From assembly GCF_900141755.1 (NCBI RefSeq), contig NZ_LT670844.1, forward strand, positions 4,712,001-4,776,000: a stretch of DNA of 64,000 nucleotides, given 5' to 3'. The notes beneath the pieces were generated by a model, which saw only the letters and a program-made list of their open reading frames with translations, was not told where the DNA came from and did not search any database. This document shows positions 9,331 through 16,232 of the stretch, piece by piece. Every line of letters starts with the position of its first letter. The stretch's first letter is position 1. This stretch comes from Bradyrhizobium lablabi. GTDB lineage: Bacteria > Pseudomonadota > Alphaproteobacteria > Rhizobiales > Xanthobacteraceae. The position numbers were made by a program, and so were the translations under genes.

Positions 9331-9365
9331 GTTGTTGCCGGTCGTTTGCGACCGAAGCTTGTTCC
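9331..9365 (-). promoter_or_regulatory. Conserved leader block shared with the hemolysin-like operon (copy A)
   Basis: 35 bases that match 14420-14454 with only 3 differences, including the invariant run CGAAGCTTGTTCC on the plus strand. The block sits 35 bases upstream of the mipA ATG. The equivalent block in copy B sits 34 bases upstream of the start I chose there. It is a candidate core promoter or regulator site; the conservation in non-homologous genes is the evidence. Confidence 0.65.
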
Positions 9366-9379
9366 CGACCTCGCGCTTT

Positions 9380-9395
9380 GTTTCCCAACGTTGCC
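9380..9395 (-). promoter_or_regulatory. Direct-repeat motif, candidate response-regulator site (mipA)
   Basis: Minus-strand GGCAACGTTGGGAAAC: two half-sites (GGCAAC, GGAAAC) starting 10 bases apart, the spacing expected of OmpR/PhoB-type regulators. Close copies lie at 14470-14485, 15375-15390 and 15407-15422. Confidence 0.55.
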
Positions 9396-9438
9396 CAATC
9401 TATTCAGTTCATTCGATCAATCCTGCGGACGTCATATT

Positions 9439-10185
9439 TCACGGTGCCAACGCCGCGATGCCGTGCATTGCATCGGACCGTATCGAGCGCGTGGACTTTT
9501 CGGCGACGGCGATCAGGCCTTTGACACCGAGCGCGAGCTCGGCATGCATGATGGTTATGTGCGAACGGCTAAATCCAGCGTTCTCTAGAAGACGGGCAAG
9601 ATCGTGTGCGTCGAAGGTTCGGTGTGTCTCGGGTCCGGCAAACGGCCATTTTTCCATCGTCTCCCGCGAAGTCACGTAGATGACGAGACGGCCGCCCGAT
9701 CGCAGCACGCGGTAGACTTCTGAAATGTCGCGGCCGTCGGTGTCGAAGAAGTAAACAACGTTTACCAGCAAAATTTTGTGGAACATCTCGTCGATCCAGG
9801 GCAGCGGCCTGAAGTCTCCACGCACCAGCACCATTCGACCCCGGGATATTGCCACCTCATTCATGCGTTTGGCTTGCCCGAGCATCCGGGCCGATTGGTC
9901 CACGCCGTAGACCCGGGCGCCGTGGGCACGCGCCGCGATGGTTCGGAGACCCCAACCGGGGCCAAAGCCGAATTCAAGGACCGTCTCCCCTGGCCTGGGG
10001 TCGAGGGCATCGATAGCCAGCCGGTTTGGCTCGTCATTGATCCAGGCCATCAACCATCCAACCACCGATCCAGCAACGCCTCTCGGGTTTCGCAGCTGAC
10101 AACCAAGGGCGTGCCACAGCCGGTCGATCACACGCAAATGCGGCTTTGCAGCTGTGATCGCGGACTCGCGGCGAGGAGGTTTCAC
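9439..10185 (-). CDS. Class I SAM-dependent methyltransferase
   Basis: 248 residues starting at a GTG that overlaps the stop of the TPR gene (GTGA). SAM-binding motif I is VLEFGFGPGWGL near residue 70. An acidic residue follows in RVYGVDQSARMLGQA, then VRGDFRPLPWIDEMFHKILL and VYRVLRSGGRLVIYV as motifs II and III. It is the last gene of the six-gene operon beginning at 14386. The acceptor substrate is unknown; in this setting an O- or C-methylation of the operon's product, or a polyprenyl/lipid substrate, is an inference. Confidence 0.8.
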   Translation of the reverse strand: MKPPRRESAITAAKPHLRVIDRLWHALGCQLRNPRGVAGSVVGWLMAWINDEPNRLAIDALDPRPGETVLEFGFGPGWGLRTIAARAHGARVYGVDQSARMLGQAKRMNEVAISRGRMVLVRGDFRPLPWIDEMFHKILLVNVVYFFDTDGRDISEVYRVLRSGGRLVIYVTSRETMEKWPFAGPETHRTFDAHDLARLLENAGFSRSHITIMHAELALGVKGLIAVAEKSTRSIRSDAMHGIAALAP

Positions 10186-10862
10186 CTCTTTTCCTCGATC
10201 TTGGCTATCAGTTCTTCGATCACGAGCCGCCGGTTTTTGTCCCAGAGCGGACGATCCGGATGTTGTGGTATCTTGAGCGCATGTTGAAAGACTTCGATGG
10301 CCTTCGGATATTCATTTTGCGTGTAAAGGAAGTCGCCATAGAAATACCAGGCATCCAGCCCATTGGGCGCAAGCTTGACGGCTTGTTCGAGCAATTGCCG
10401 AGCTTTCGCCTTGTCGCCAAATCCGATCGGAAAGCCGGGAACGCGGTAGTACAGAACGCCGAGGCTGGTCGTCGCGCCGGCATCCATCCTCGCGGGATCC
10501 ATATTGTAGGCCTGTTCGAGGATGTCGCGGGCGCGCTTGGCAAAGCCGAGCGCATAAAACGTGCTTGCCAACGAGGCGCGCTCGCTCGTGATGATACCGT
10601 CCCAAATCAGCGCTTCCGGTATCCCGGGAGAGTGCGCGGCTACTGCGTCGGCTTCTTCGCCAAGCGCATTCATTTGTTTGGTTTGCTCGTCGCCTTCGGG
10701 AACGCCGAACTTGATCGTCTCCCATTTAGTCTGCAGGCGGCGGACGTCGGGTGACAAGGCGTCCGCAGCCTGGCTGGAAAGCGTGTAGGGACTTGCGACG
10801 AGCAGGGTGATCAATGACAAAAGCGATATGCGGGATTTCAAGGTTATGGGTCGCCTTCTCAT
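10182..10862 (-). CDS. Exported TPR-repeat protein
   Basis: 226 residues. The first 33 form a signal peptide (ending SSQAADA). The mature part shows helix pairs of the tetratricopeptide type, for example STFYALGFAKRARDILEQAY, KAKARQLLEQAVKLAPNGLD and NEYPKAIEVFQHALKI, each with the usual A/G and Y/F spacing. TPR proteins are docking modules; this one probably acts in the periplasm. It lies 30 bp after the SDR gene and overlaps the methyltransferase by 4 bp. Confidence 0.8.
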   Translation of the reverse strand: MRRRPITLKSRISLLSLITLLVASPYTLSSQAADALSPDVRRLQTKWETIKFGVPEGDEQTKQMNALGEEADAVAAHSPGIPEALIWDGIITSERASLASTFYALGFAKRARDILEQAYNMDPARMDAGATTSLGVLYYRVPGFPIGFGDKAKARQLLEQAVKLAPNGLDAWYFYGDFLYTQNEYPKAIEVFQHALKIPQHPDRPLWDKNRRLVIEELIAKIEEKR

Positions 10863-10892
10863 CTACGCGAAGTGTCTCTTTGCGGGCTGGCT

Positions 10893-11666
10893 TTAATGGG
10901 AGGGTGCTTGCCGTGAGAGCGCCCAGTCGATGATTTGCGGGAAGATGCGTTGAATGAGGACGTAGAAACGTTCCGGTGCCGGCGCGTAGATGGAATCATG
11001 GCCGCGTGCGACCGACTTCCATATTTGCCGGGCGACCTCTGCGGGAGCGTCGACGCTCATCTTTGCATGTGCGATGAGTTCGTCGAAGGCGACGGACGCA
11101 TCGGTCCGGGTTGCCCGCGGCGCCGCATAGGTGACGCCGATACCGGCTTGCCTCCATTCCCGGCGCAGCGCATTGGAAAATCCGCGCAAGGCGAATTTCG
11201 AGGCGGAATAGCCGGAGAACAGCGGATAGGCGATGTCGCCAAAAACAGAACCGATATTGACCACCCTCGATGGTCTTGCCGCGAGCAGCGACGGCATGAG
11301 ATCGCGCGTCAGCGCGATCGGCGCGATGACATTGGTGCGAAATGTTCTGGCTATCGCGTCATCGTCGAATTTCTCGATGGCGCCGCCCTCGACGACGCCG
11401 GCGTTGTTGACGAGCACGTCCAGGGCCTTCCATTGGTCGCTGATAATCTCGACGATCCGGCGGCGGTCTTGCGGATTTGTGATATCCGCCGGAATGATCA
11501 GATGCTCACTCCCCTCGCCGAGCAGCACGCCTGTTGCCTCAAGTGCGGTCTCGCGCCGACCACATAGCGCAACGATCATCCCGCGTCGTGCCGCCTCTAC
11601 CGCCAAAGCGCGCCCGATCCCGGAGCCTGCTCCGGTTATCAGCACGCATTTTTGGTCACGCAGCAT
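10893..11666 (-). CDS. Short-chain dehydrogenase/reductase (SDR)
   Basis: 257 residues. The cofactor motif TGAGSGIGRA is at residues 11-20, NNAG is near 87 and the catalytic S-Y-K set is seen in the IGSVFGD serine and YSASK. Length and motifs are classical SDR with NAD(P)(H). The start overlaps the preceding di-iron oxidase gene by 11 bp. The last 40 residues are hydrophobic with RFYVLIQRIFPQIIDWAL, a feature of SDRs acting on lipid-like substrates. Within the operon it may reduce or oxidise an acyl-derived carbonyl; the true substrate is unknown. Confidence 0.88.
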   Translation of the reverse strand: MLRDQKCVLITGAGSGIGRALAVEAARRGMIVALCGRRETALEATGVLLGEGSEHLIIPADITNPQDRRRIVEIISDQWKALDVLVNNAGVVEGGAIEKFDDDAIARTFRTNVIAPIALTRDLMPSLLAARPSRVVNIGSVFGDIAYPLFSGYSASKFALRGFSNALRREWRQAGIGVTYAAPRATRTDASVAFDELIAHAKMSVDAPAEVARQIWKSVARGHDSIYAPAPERFYVLIQRIFPQIIDWALSRQAPSH

Positions 11667-12324
11667 GGCTCAGCTCCGCCCGAGCGCCGAGGTCGTGAAA
11701 GATCGAGCCGTACAATCGGTAGAAGATCGCGGCGTTGTCGATGATGATGCGTTGGGTGTTCCGGTCATCGAAACCATTGACCAGCTTTCGGAAGAACGCG
11801 ACGTGTTCGCTGTCAAGCGAGCCGTGAGTCCGAAGATAGCTAAATCCGCTTTCGCTCTCCAAGCCGAGAGACGCTTTCATGACGTCGGCAAGTTGGTCTG
11901 CCAGCAATACCGACATCCCTTCCAGAACATGCACGCTTCCGAGATATGCGTAGGAGCTGATATGTTCGATGGCGTAATAGGCGTATCCCACCATGATCCG
12001 GCAGGCCTGCCCCGCCTGGCCATCGCGTACCGCATCGGGATCGCCGCCAAGTGCCCGGATGTCGTTGAGAATCCATTTCTCATGACCGCGCTCTTCCTCC
12101 ATGTATTCGACCAGCGCGTCCTGATAGCGTTCGTCCGAAGTGCGTGACGCGGCCAAAGCCAGCAGCGGAAACGTATGTTTGACATGGTGATAGGCCTCGG
12201 CCAGGAAATCGAGGTAGAGGCTGCGAGGCGCGCCGTTCCGCAGCGTGTTTCGCACCAGCGGAATGGCGAGAAAAGCCTCACGGCTGTCGGCGGTCTCAGC
12301 GACCAGTTGCTCATAGAAGCTCAT
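11656..12324 (-). CDS. Heme-oxygenase-like di-iron oxidase (iron-containing redox enzyme, TenA/UndA-like fold)
   Basis: 222 residues, all-helical. Candidate metal ligands are E78-x2-H81 (in EEERGH), E135 (in HVLEG), H167 and D171-x2-H174 (HGSLDSEH), with an upstream E43/H47/H50 helix. From memory, this spacing is close to the E-x2-H, E, H pattern of UndA and to other HDO enzymes. Known relatives use iron and O2 for unusual oxidations of fatty acids or amino acids: decarboxylation to alkenes, N-oxygenation, C-C cleavage. Tight coupling to an AMP ligase and an SDR suggests an acyl substrate. TenA-type annotations are less likely because thiamine context is absent. Confidence 0.75.
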   Translation of the reverse strand: MSFYEQLVAETADSREAFLAIPLVRNTLRNGAPRSLYLDFLAEAYHHVKHTFPLLALAASRTSDERYQDALVEYMEEERGHEKWILNDIRALGGDPDAVRDGQAGQACRIMVGYAYYAIEHISSYAYLGSVHVLEGMSVLLADQLADVMKASLGLESESGFSYLRTHGSLDSEHVAFFRKLVNGFDDRNTQRIIIDNAAIFYRLYGSIFHDLGARAELSHAA

Positions 12325-12336
12325 CGTTGGGCCCTT

Positions 12337-13821
12337 TCAGATTGGAAGCGACGTCGGGACAAGAGGCGTGCGCGGAGCGGCCGCTCTATCCAGGATGAAC
12401 TTGGCAATGTTTTTTCGAACGGGTCGTCCATTGCTGAGCAATTGATGGTTCAAAGCTTGTTCGAAGGAAACGATGACGTAAGCGCGTGGCACTGCATATT
12501 CCGGTGCGTCAGAACAGCAATCGGACAGCAGCTCCAGGATATCGGCGCGACTGGCCGAGGCGAACCAAGCTGCACCTTGAGCAGAAGGGATAAGCAACAC
12601 GGTCAAATAGGGCTCGCCGTGACCGGCGACAGTACAGAGCGCAATGCGTGGATCGGCAAGCAGCATTGTCTCGATCCATTCAGGGCTGATGTTTCTACCG
12701 AATGAGGTGACGATGAGACTGTCCTTGCGTCCGTGCACGGTAAGGAATCCGTCGCGATCGATCTCTCCGAGGTCACCGGTGCGCCAGGGTCTCTTGGCGG
12801 GTCCCTGCCCCAGGTAACCGTCTGTGATCGAAGGTCCGTCGACTACGATCTCTCCCTCATCGATCGACACCGACAGACCGCTCAACGCTTCGCCAACCGT
12901 GCCGGGGCGCCGTTCCTTCGGTTGGTTGAGGGTAACAACCGAGCAGCATTCCGAAAGTCCGTAGCCTTCGTGCACGGGGATTCCCAGGCGCCAGGCGGCA
13001 TTCGCAATTTGCGTTGGGACCGGCGCGCCTCCCACCGCTACAAATCGAAGCGAAGACGGCGCGGCCAGGCCGACGGACTGGAGCTCCCCGACCCAGTGCT
13101 TCAGCAATTGCGGCACCAGCACGCTCGTAGTGGGACGATGAATTTCGAATGCCTTCGCAATCCCGGTCGCGCTGCCGCGACCTATTCGTTCGGCTAGGCC
13201 GGTTTCGAAATGGACATAAGCCCCAAGCGATGCTGGAATAAAGATCGAACAGATCGTCTCCAACAGCAGCGGCAACGGAAGCAACGAGAGATATGAGTCG
13301 GTCGCGCTTGCCGCGGTCGCAGATGCCAACGCGGCGGCCGACCACGCGATTTGCCCACTTTGATGGCGGACACCTTTCGGTTGACCTGTGCTGCCCGAGG
13401 TATAGATGATCTGACCGAAGCCATCGATCGCATCCGGCAGCCCCGCTCCCGCCCGATGGATGTCGATAACATTGGTCGGTACGCCCGATTGAACGGCCAG
13501 TGGTGCGGTTTGTTCGGAGGCCAGAACAAGCTCGACCGATGCATCGCGAACGACGTGGCCGAGTTGCGCCGGGCTAAAGAAAGTCGGCAACGGCACTACG
13601 ATTTTGCCGGCAAATGCGCAGGCGAGCTGGGCGATGACCCAGCCAAGCCCGTTTGGAGCGTAGATGCCGACGGTTCGAGGCTGACCCTTAAGGTCGGCCG
13701 CGAGGCTCGTCACTCTGGCAAGGAGTTCGCGGCGGGACAATTGACCGTGCTGGTCGCTTACCGCGATCAACTCGCCCGCCTCTGACACATGGCGCCGCAT
13801 CGACTCAAATAGTTGCCGCAT
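12337..13821 (-). CDS. AMP-dependent acyl ligase (acyl-CoA/acyl-ACP synthetase family)
   Basis: 494 residues from the ATG at 13821, which has AAGGGAG 6 bases upstream; an upstream GTG is less convincing. ANL-superfamily motifs are in order: YTSGSTGQPKGV (about residues 140-151), GGAPVPTQIAN, GYGLSECCS, WRTGDLGEIDRDGF, GRKDSLIV and a C-terminal lysine in GRPVRKNI. It should adenylate a carboxylate and pass it to a thiol or amine. It is about 50 residues shorter than typical long-chain ligases. It overlaps the hemolysin-like gene by 17 bp. It probably activates the fatty or aryl acid used by the operon. Confidence 0.88.
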   Translation of the reverse strand: MRQLFESMRRHVSEAGELIAVSDQHGQLSRRELLARVTSLAADLKGQPRTVGIYAPNGLGWVIAQLACAFAGKIVVPLPTFFSPAQLGHVVRDASVELVLASEQTAPLAVQSGVPTNVIDIHRAGAGLPDAIDGFGQIIYTSGSTGQPKGVRHQSGQIAWSAAALASATAASATDSYLSLLPLPLLLETICSIFIPASLGAYVHFETGLAERIGRGSATGIAKAFEIHRPTTSVLVPQLLKHWVGELQSVGLAAPSSLRFVAVGGAPVPTQIANAAWRLGIPVHEGYGLSECCSVVTLNQPKERRPGTVGEALSGLSVSIDEGEIVVDGPSITDGYLGQGPAKRPWRTGDLGEIDRDGFLTVHGRKDSLIVTSFGRNISPEWIETMLLADPRIALCTVAGHGEPYLTVLLIPSAQGAAWFASASRADILELLSDCCSDAPEYAVPRAYVIVSFEQALNHQLLSNGRPVRKNIAKFILDRAAAPRTPLVPTSLPI

Positions 13822-14386
13822 ACTGCTCCCTTCTTTGAGGGCCATCACCGCTCATCTTTGGACGTCGGCTGGCAACGGCATATACCTTCGGCTGGCAAGC
13901 GTAGTAGGTGCCCCATCGCTCGGAATCCGCGATGCGATGACGGTCGGCCTCACCAAGCAAGGTCAGTGCGACGCCAAGGCGGCTGACCAAGAGGTGAAGA
14001 CGGCGCGTCAGTGTAAAGAAAGACCATTCAAATCCGGCCCTCTCACCAAAGCTGCCGATTTCCGCGATGAACTCTGCCGTCGCCAGCGGTGCCCGGCTGG
14101 CTAGCGTCGTCACTTCAAAGATTGCGCTCCGATTGACGGTTCGCGCCGATATCGCGCTGACGACGTCTTCGACTGGCGTATCGAGGTAACGTTCGGAGAA
14201 GAATCCATCATCCAGGAAACGAAGCCCGGCCGCACAGAGAATCTCGTCACGATGATCCAAAAGGGCGATTATCCGCGACGGGAAAGTCTCAAGCCGTGCG
14301 CCATATCGAGCCTCGTAGGTGTCCTTGATGAATTCCTCGGCTGGACGCCTGAGAGCATCATCATTTGCCAGAAGGGCTGTCTTCAT
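13805..14386 (-). CDS. Thermostable hemolysin-like protein (T_hemolysin family, acyltransferase-like fold)
   Basis: 193 residues from the ATG at 14386. An ATG at 14434 is also in frame, but the DNA between them matches non-coding leader DNA of mipA, so the later start is preferred. The segment FIKDTYEARYGARLETFPSRI, then ILCAAGLRFLDDGFFSERYL and FEVTTLASRAPLAT, fits the thermostable hemolysin family, which resembles GNAT and acyl-homoserine-lactone synthase folds. The name comes from a Vibrio protein; a lytic role is not implied. First gene of a six-gene operon. I infer an acyltransferase role because an AMP ligase follows directly. Confidence 0.7.
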   Translation of the reverse strand: MKTALLANDDALRRPAEEFIKDTYEARYGARLETFPSRIIALLDHRDEILCAAGLRFLDDGFFSERYLDTPVEDVVSAISARTVNRSAIFEVTTLASRAPLATAEFIAEIGSFGERAGFEWSFFTLTRRLHLLVSRLGVALTLLGEADRHRIADSERWGTYYACQPKVYAVASRRPKMSGDGPQRREQYAATI

Positions 14387-14419
14387 CTCGCTTACCGGCC
14401 ACAGGATCGGATCGATCCC

Positions 14420-14454
14420 GTTGTTGCCGATCATTTGCGCCCGAAGCTTGTTCC
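14420..14454 (-). promoter_or_regulatory. Conserved leader block shared with mipA (copy B)
   Basis: Partner of the block at 9331-9365, 32 of 35 bases identical. It lies 34 bases upstream of the chosen start at 14386 and contains the competing in-frame ATG (14434), which is not conserved in the mipA copy. That absence supports a regulatory rather than coding role. Confidence 0.65.
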
Positions 14455-14469
14455 GAAATTTGCAGCTCT

Positions 14470-14485
14470 ATTTCCGAATGTTGCC
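14470..14485 (-). promoter_or_regulatory. Direct-repeat motif, candidate response-regulator site (hemolysin-like operon)
   Basis: Minus-strand GGCAACATTCGGAAAT, differing from the mipA copy at three positions and standing 51 bases from the conserved block (50 in the mipA leader). Half-sites start 10 bases apart. Confidence 0.55.
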
Positions 14486-14595
14486 CGACGTATCCAAAGC
14501 CATCTAGTCGGCGCGATGCGGACACATTGTGCATCAAGGCTTCGTGTTGTCGGCGTTACCTTGAACTTTCGCTATCCCCTAGAGCTTGCTCGGCA

Positions 14596-15063
14596 TCACC
14601 GGAGCATCGTACCGAACGCGCGATCCCAGAACTTCGTCGTGACGCCGTAGTTTCGGTTCGCGAACCTGTGGTGGTCGAGGTGATGTTTCAGCAGCGAAGC
14701 CGGCAGAATCGTGGGACTGTGATGGGCGCAATAATGGACCGATAGATACCAGCCGTAGGCGACGAGAACGCCGGCCAGAACGGCGCCTCCCGCCGCCAGA
14801 TAGGCGAATGCGAATGCGAGCCATATTTGCCAGAACACCTTGTCGATGCCGTCTTGCGGGCGGGCGTGATGTTTCCCGTGTTGCACCGGGGCAATGGCAT
14901 GCAACACAAAGCGATGCGTGATGTATTCCGCCAACGTCCACGCCGCGAGACCGCAGCAGAACAGAAGCGCGGCAAGGGAAAACTTAAGCGTCGAGGCAGC
15001 CAGCAAGGTGATTGCCAGCGCAATCGCGAAAACAAGCTCGCCAACGTAAATGGCGGCCGTCAT
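14596..15063 (-). CDS. Sterol desaturase / fatty acid hydroxylase family protein
   Basis: 155 residues from the ATG at 15063. Four membrane helices are visible, and the histidine clusters of the family are complete: HRFVLH, HGKHH, HYCAHH and HHLDHH. These bind a non-heme di-iron centre in enzymes such as carotene hydroxylase CrtZ and fatty acid hydroxylases. The length matches CrtZ-like members. It lies upstream of the hemolysin-like operon in the same direction, separated by 210 bp that hold that operon's promoter. It may hydroxylate a lipid substrate in the same pathway; this is inferred from position only. Confidence 0.82.
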   Translation of the reverse strand: MTAAIYVGELVFAIALAITLLAASTLKFSLAALLFCCGLAAWTLAEYITHRFVLHAIAPVQHGKHHARPQDGIDKVFWQIWLAFAFAYLAAGGAVLAGVLVAYGWYLSVHYCAHHSPTILPASLLKHHLDHHRFANRNYGVTTKFWDRAFGTMLR

Positions 15064-15374
15064 GGTGGGCACCAAACGCGCGGCCTGGTCCCAACATCTC
15101 CTGCCATTTAGCTCAGCGCAAATGGTCGTTCACCGCTTCGCGGCCCACCTGCGCCACCGATAATGTGAGCGGTTGGTCCAATGAAATCGCCGCGGATGCG
15201 TCGTTTTGGTGGTCGCAGACAGTCAGAAGGAATTTTACCAGCGCCCAGACGAGAACGCGCTTTCGGCTTCCGGTAAAACCAGACATGACTGCTCACCTTC
15301 GCGCTGCCAACGGAATATCCGAAGCGCTGATGCCAGCCGTCTAACCGGCGGCAATCTCCAAAATAGGGCCATCC

Positions 15375-15390
15375 GTGTCCGAACGTTGCC
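15375..15390 (-). promoter_or_regulatory. Direct-repeat motif 1 upstream of the two-component system
   Basis: Minus-strand GGCAACGTTCGGACAC, close to the motifs at 9380 and 14470. It lies about 120 bases before the regulator start. Confidence 0.5.
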
Positions 15391-15406
15391 TAGGGGCCGC
15401 TGCAAT

Positions 15407-15422
15407 ATGTCTCAATGTTGCT
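15407..15422 (-). promoter_or_regulatory. Direct-repeat motif 2 upstream of the two-component system
   Basis: Minus-strand AGCAACATTGAGACAT, a weaker match to the same consensus. It starts 32 bases from motif 1, about three helical turns, so both would face the same side of the DNA. Confidence 0.45.
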
Positions 15423-15509
15423 GGAAAGGGCGGTTTGACTGCTACCGCATTGAAAGCCATGGGTAATTGCTTTATTCGGTCCAACACAGTTTCGATGAGG
15501 ACGTAACGC

Positions 15510-16232
15510 GTGCACGTCGAACCGCACATCTTGATTGTCGATGATGATCTGCAAATTCGAAAGCTGCTTGGCCGGTATCTGGCGGAGCAGGGGTTTCGGG
15601 TGACGCTGGCGTCCGACAAGCGCACGCTTGAGGCCGCGCTGGAATCCAACGACATCAAGCTGATCGTGCTCGATGTCATGTTGCCGGACGGATCAGGCCT
15701 GGAAATCTGCCGGGACATGCGAGCCCAGAACTCGCATATTCCGATCATTCTTCTCACCGCATTGAAGGAGGACGTCGACCGCATCATCGGCCTCGAGATC
15801 GGCGCCGACGATTATCTCGGCAAGCCGTTCAATCCGCGGGAGCTTGCGGCCCGCATTCGCGCGGTGCTTCGTCGTCAAAGTGAGGCGGCCAAGATTGTGC
15901 ATTCGCCGCAGGAATACCGGTTCGAGGGTTTCAAGTTACAGCCGGGATTGCGTCGGGTTCTGAACGCGAGCGGCGGGCTGTTGGAGCTGACCTCGGCCGA
16001 ATTCGATCTCTTGCATGCGTTGGTGGCGCGCTCGGGGCGAATGCTGTCGCGCGAATATTTGCTGGATGCGACCAAGCGCGGCGATGGCGATGCCTTCGAT
16101 CGCTCGGTCGACGTGCTGTTGAGCCGGGTTCGCCGCAAGCTCGGCGACGTCGAATTTCAGCTGATCAAGACGGTGCGAAACGGCGGCTACGTATTTACCG
16201 CGAATGTTGAGAAGATTGGAGCGGGCGAATGA
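15510..16232 (+). CDS. OmpR/PhoB-family response regulator
   Basis: 240 residues with a GTG start. The receiver domain (about 5-118) has IVDDDLQ acidic residues, the phospho-acceptor in IVLDVMLPDG, T in LLTAL and K in LGKPFNPRE. A winged-helix DNA-binding domain follows (about 140-232), with LTSAEFDLLHALV and DVLLSRVRRKLGD. Its stop overlaps the kinase start (ATGA), so both are made together. It is the natural candidate regulator of the neighbouring minus-strand operons because four direct-repeat sites lie in front of them and of itself. Confidence 0.93.
   Translation: MHVEPHILIVDDDLQIRKLLGRYLAEQGFRVTLASDKRTLEAALESNDIKLIVLDVMLPDGSGLEICRDMRAQNSHIPIILLTALKEDVDRIIGLEIGADDYLGKPFNPRELAARIRAVLRRQSEAAKIVHSPQEYRFEGFKLQPGLRRVLNASGGLLELTSAEFDLLHALVARSGRMLSREYLLDATKRGDGDAFDRSVDVLLSRVRRKLGDVEFQLIKTVRNGGYVFTANVEKIGAGE

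Larger units (their letters stand above)
15064..15509. other. Divergent intergenic region before the two-component system
   Basis: 446 bp between the hydroxylase-like gene (minus) and the response regulator (plus). I see no convincing gene here. It contains two copies of the direct-repeat motif (15375-15390 and 15407-15422), which suggests autoregulation of the two-component system. A GAGGAC ribosome-binding candidate precedes the GTG at 15510. Confidence 0.5.

Noticed and set aside
8390..9388. In-frame upstream extension of the lipoprotein gene
   Set aside because: The extension overlaps mipA on the same strand in another frame, is Arg/Gly-rich and has no start signal; the lipoprotein has its own ATG with a signal peptide and lipobox at 8389.
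11656..12324. TenA thiaminase annotation for the HDO protein
   Set aside because: No thiamine genes nearby, and the metal-ligand pattern fits di-iron HDO enzymes better than TenA.
14434..14434. Earlier ATG as the start of the hemolysin-like gene
   Set aside because: The intervening 48 bases match non-coding leader DNA of mipA, where the ATG is not conserved.
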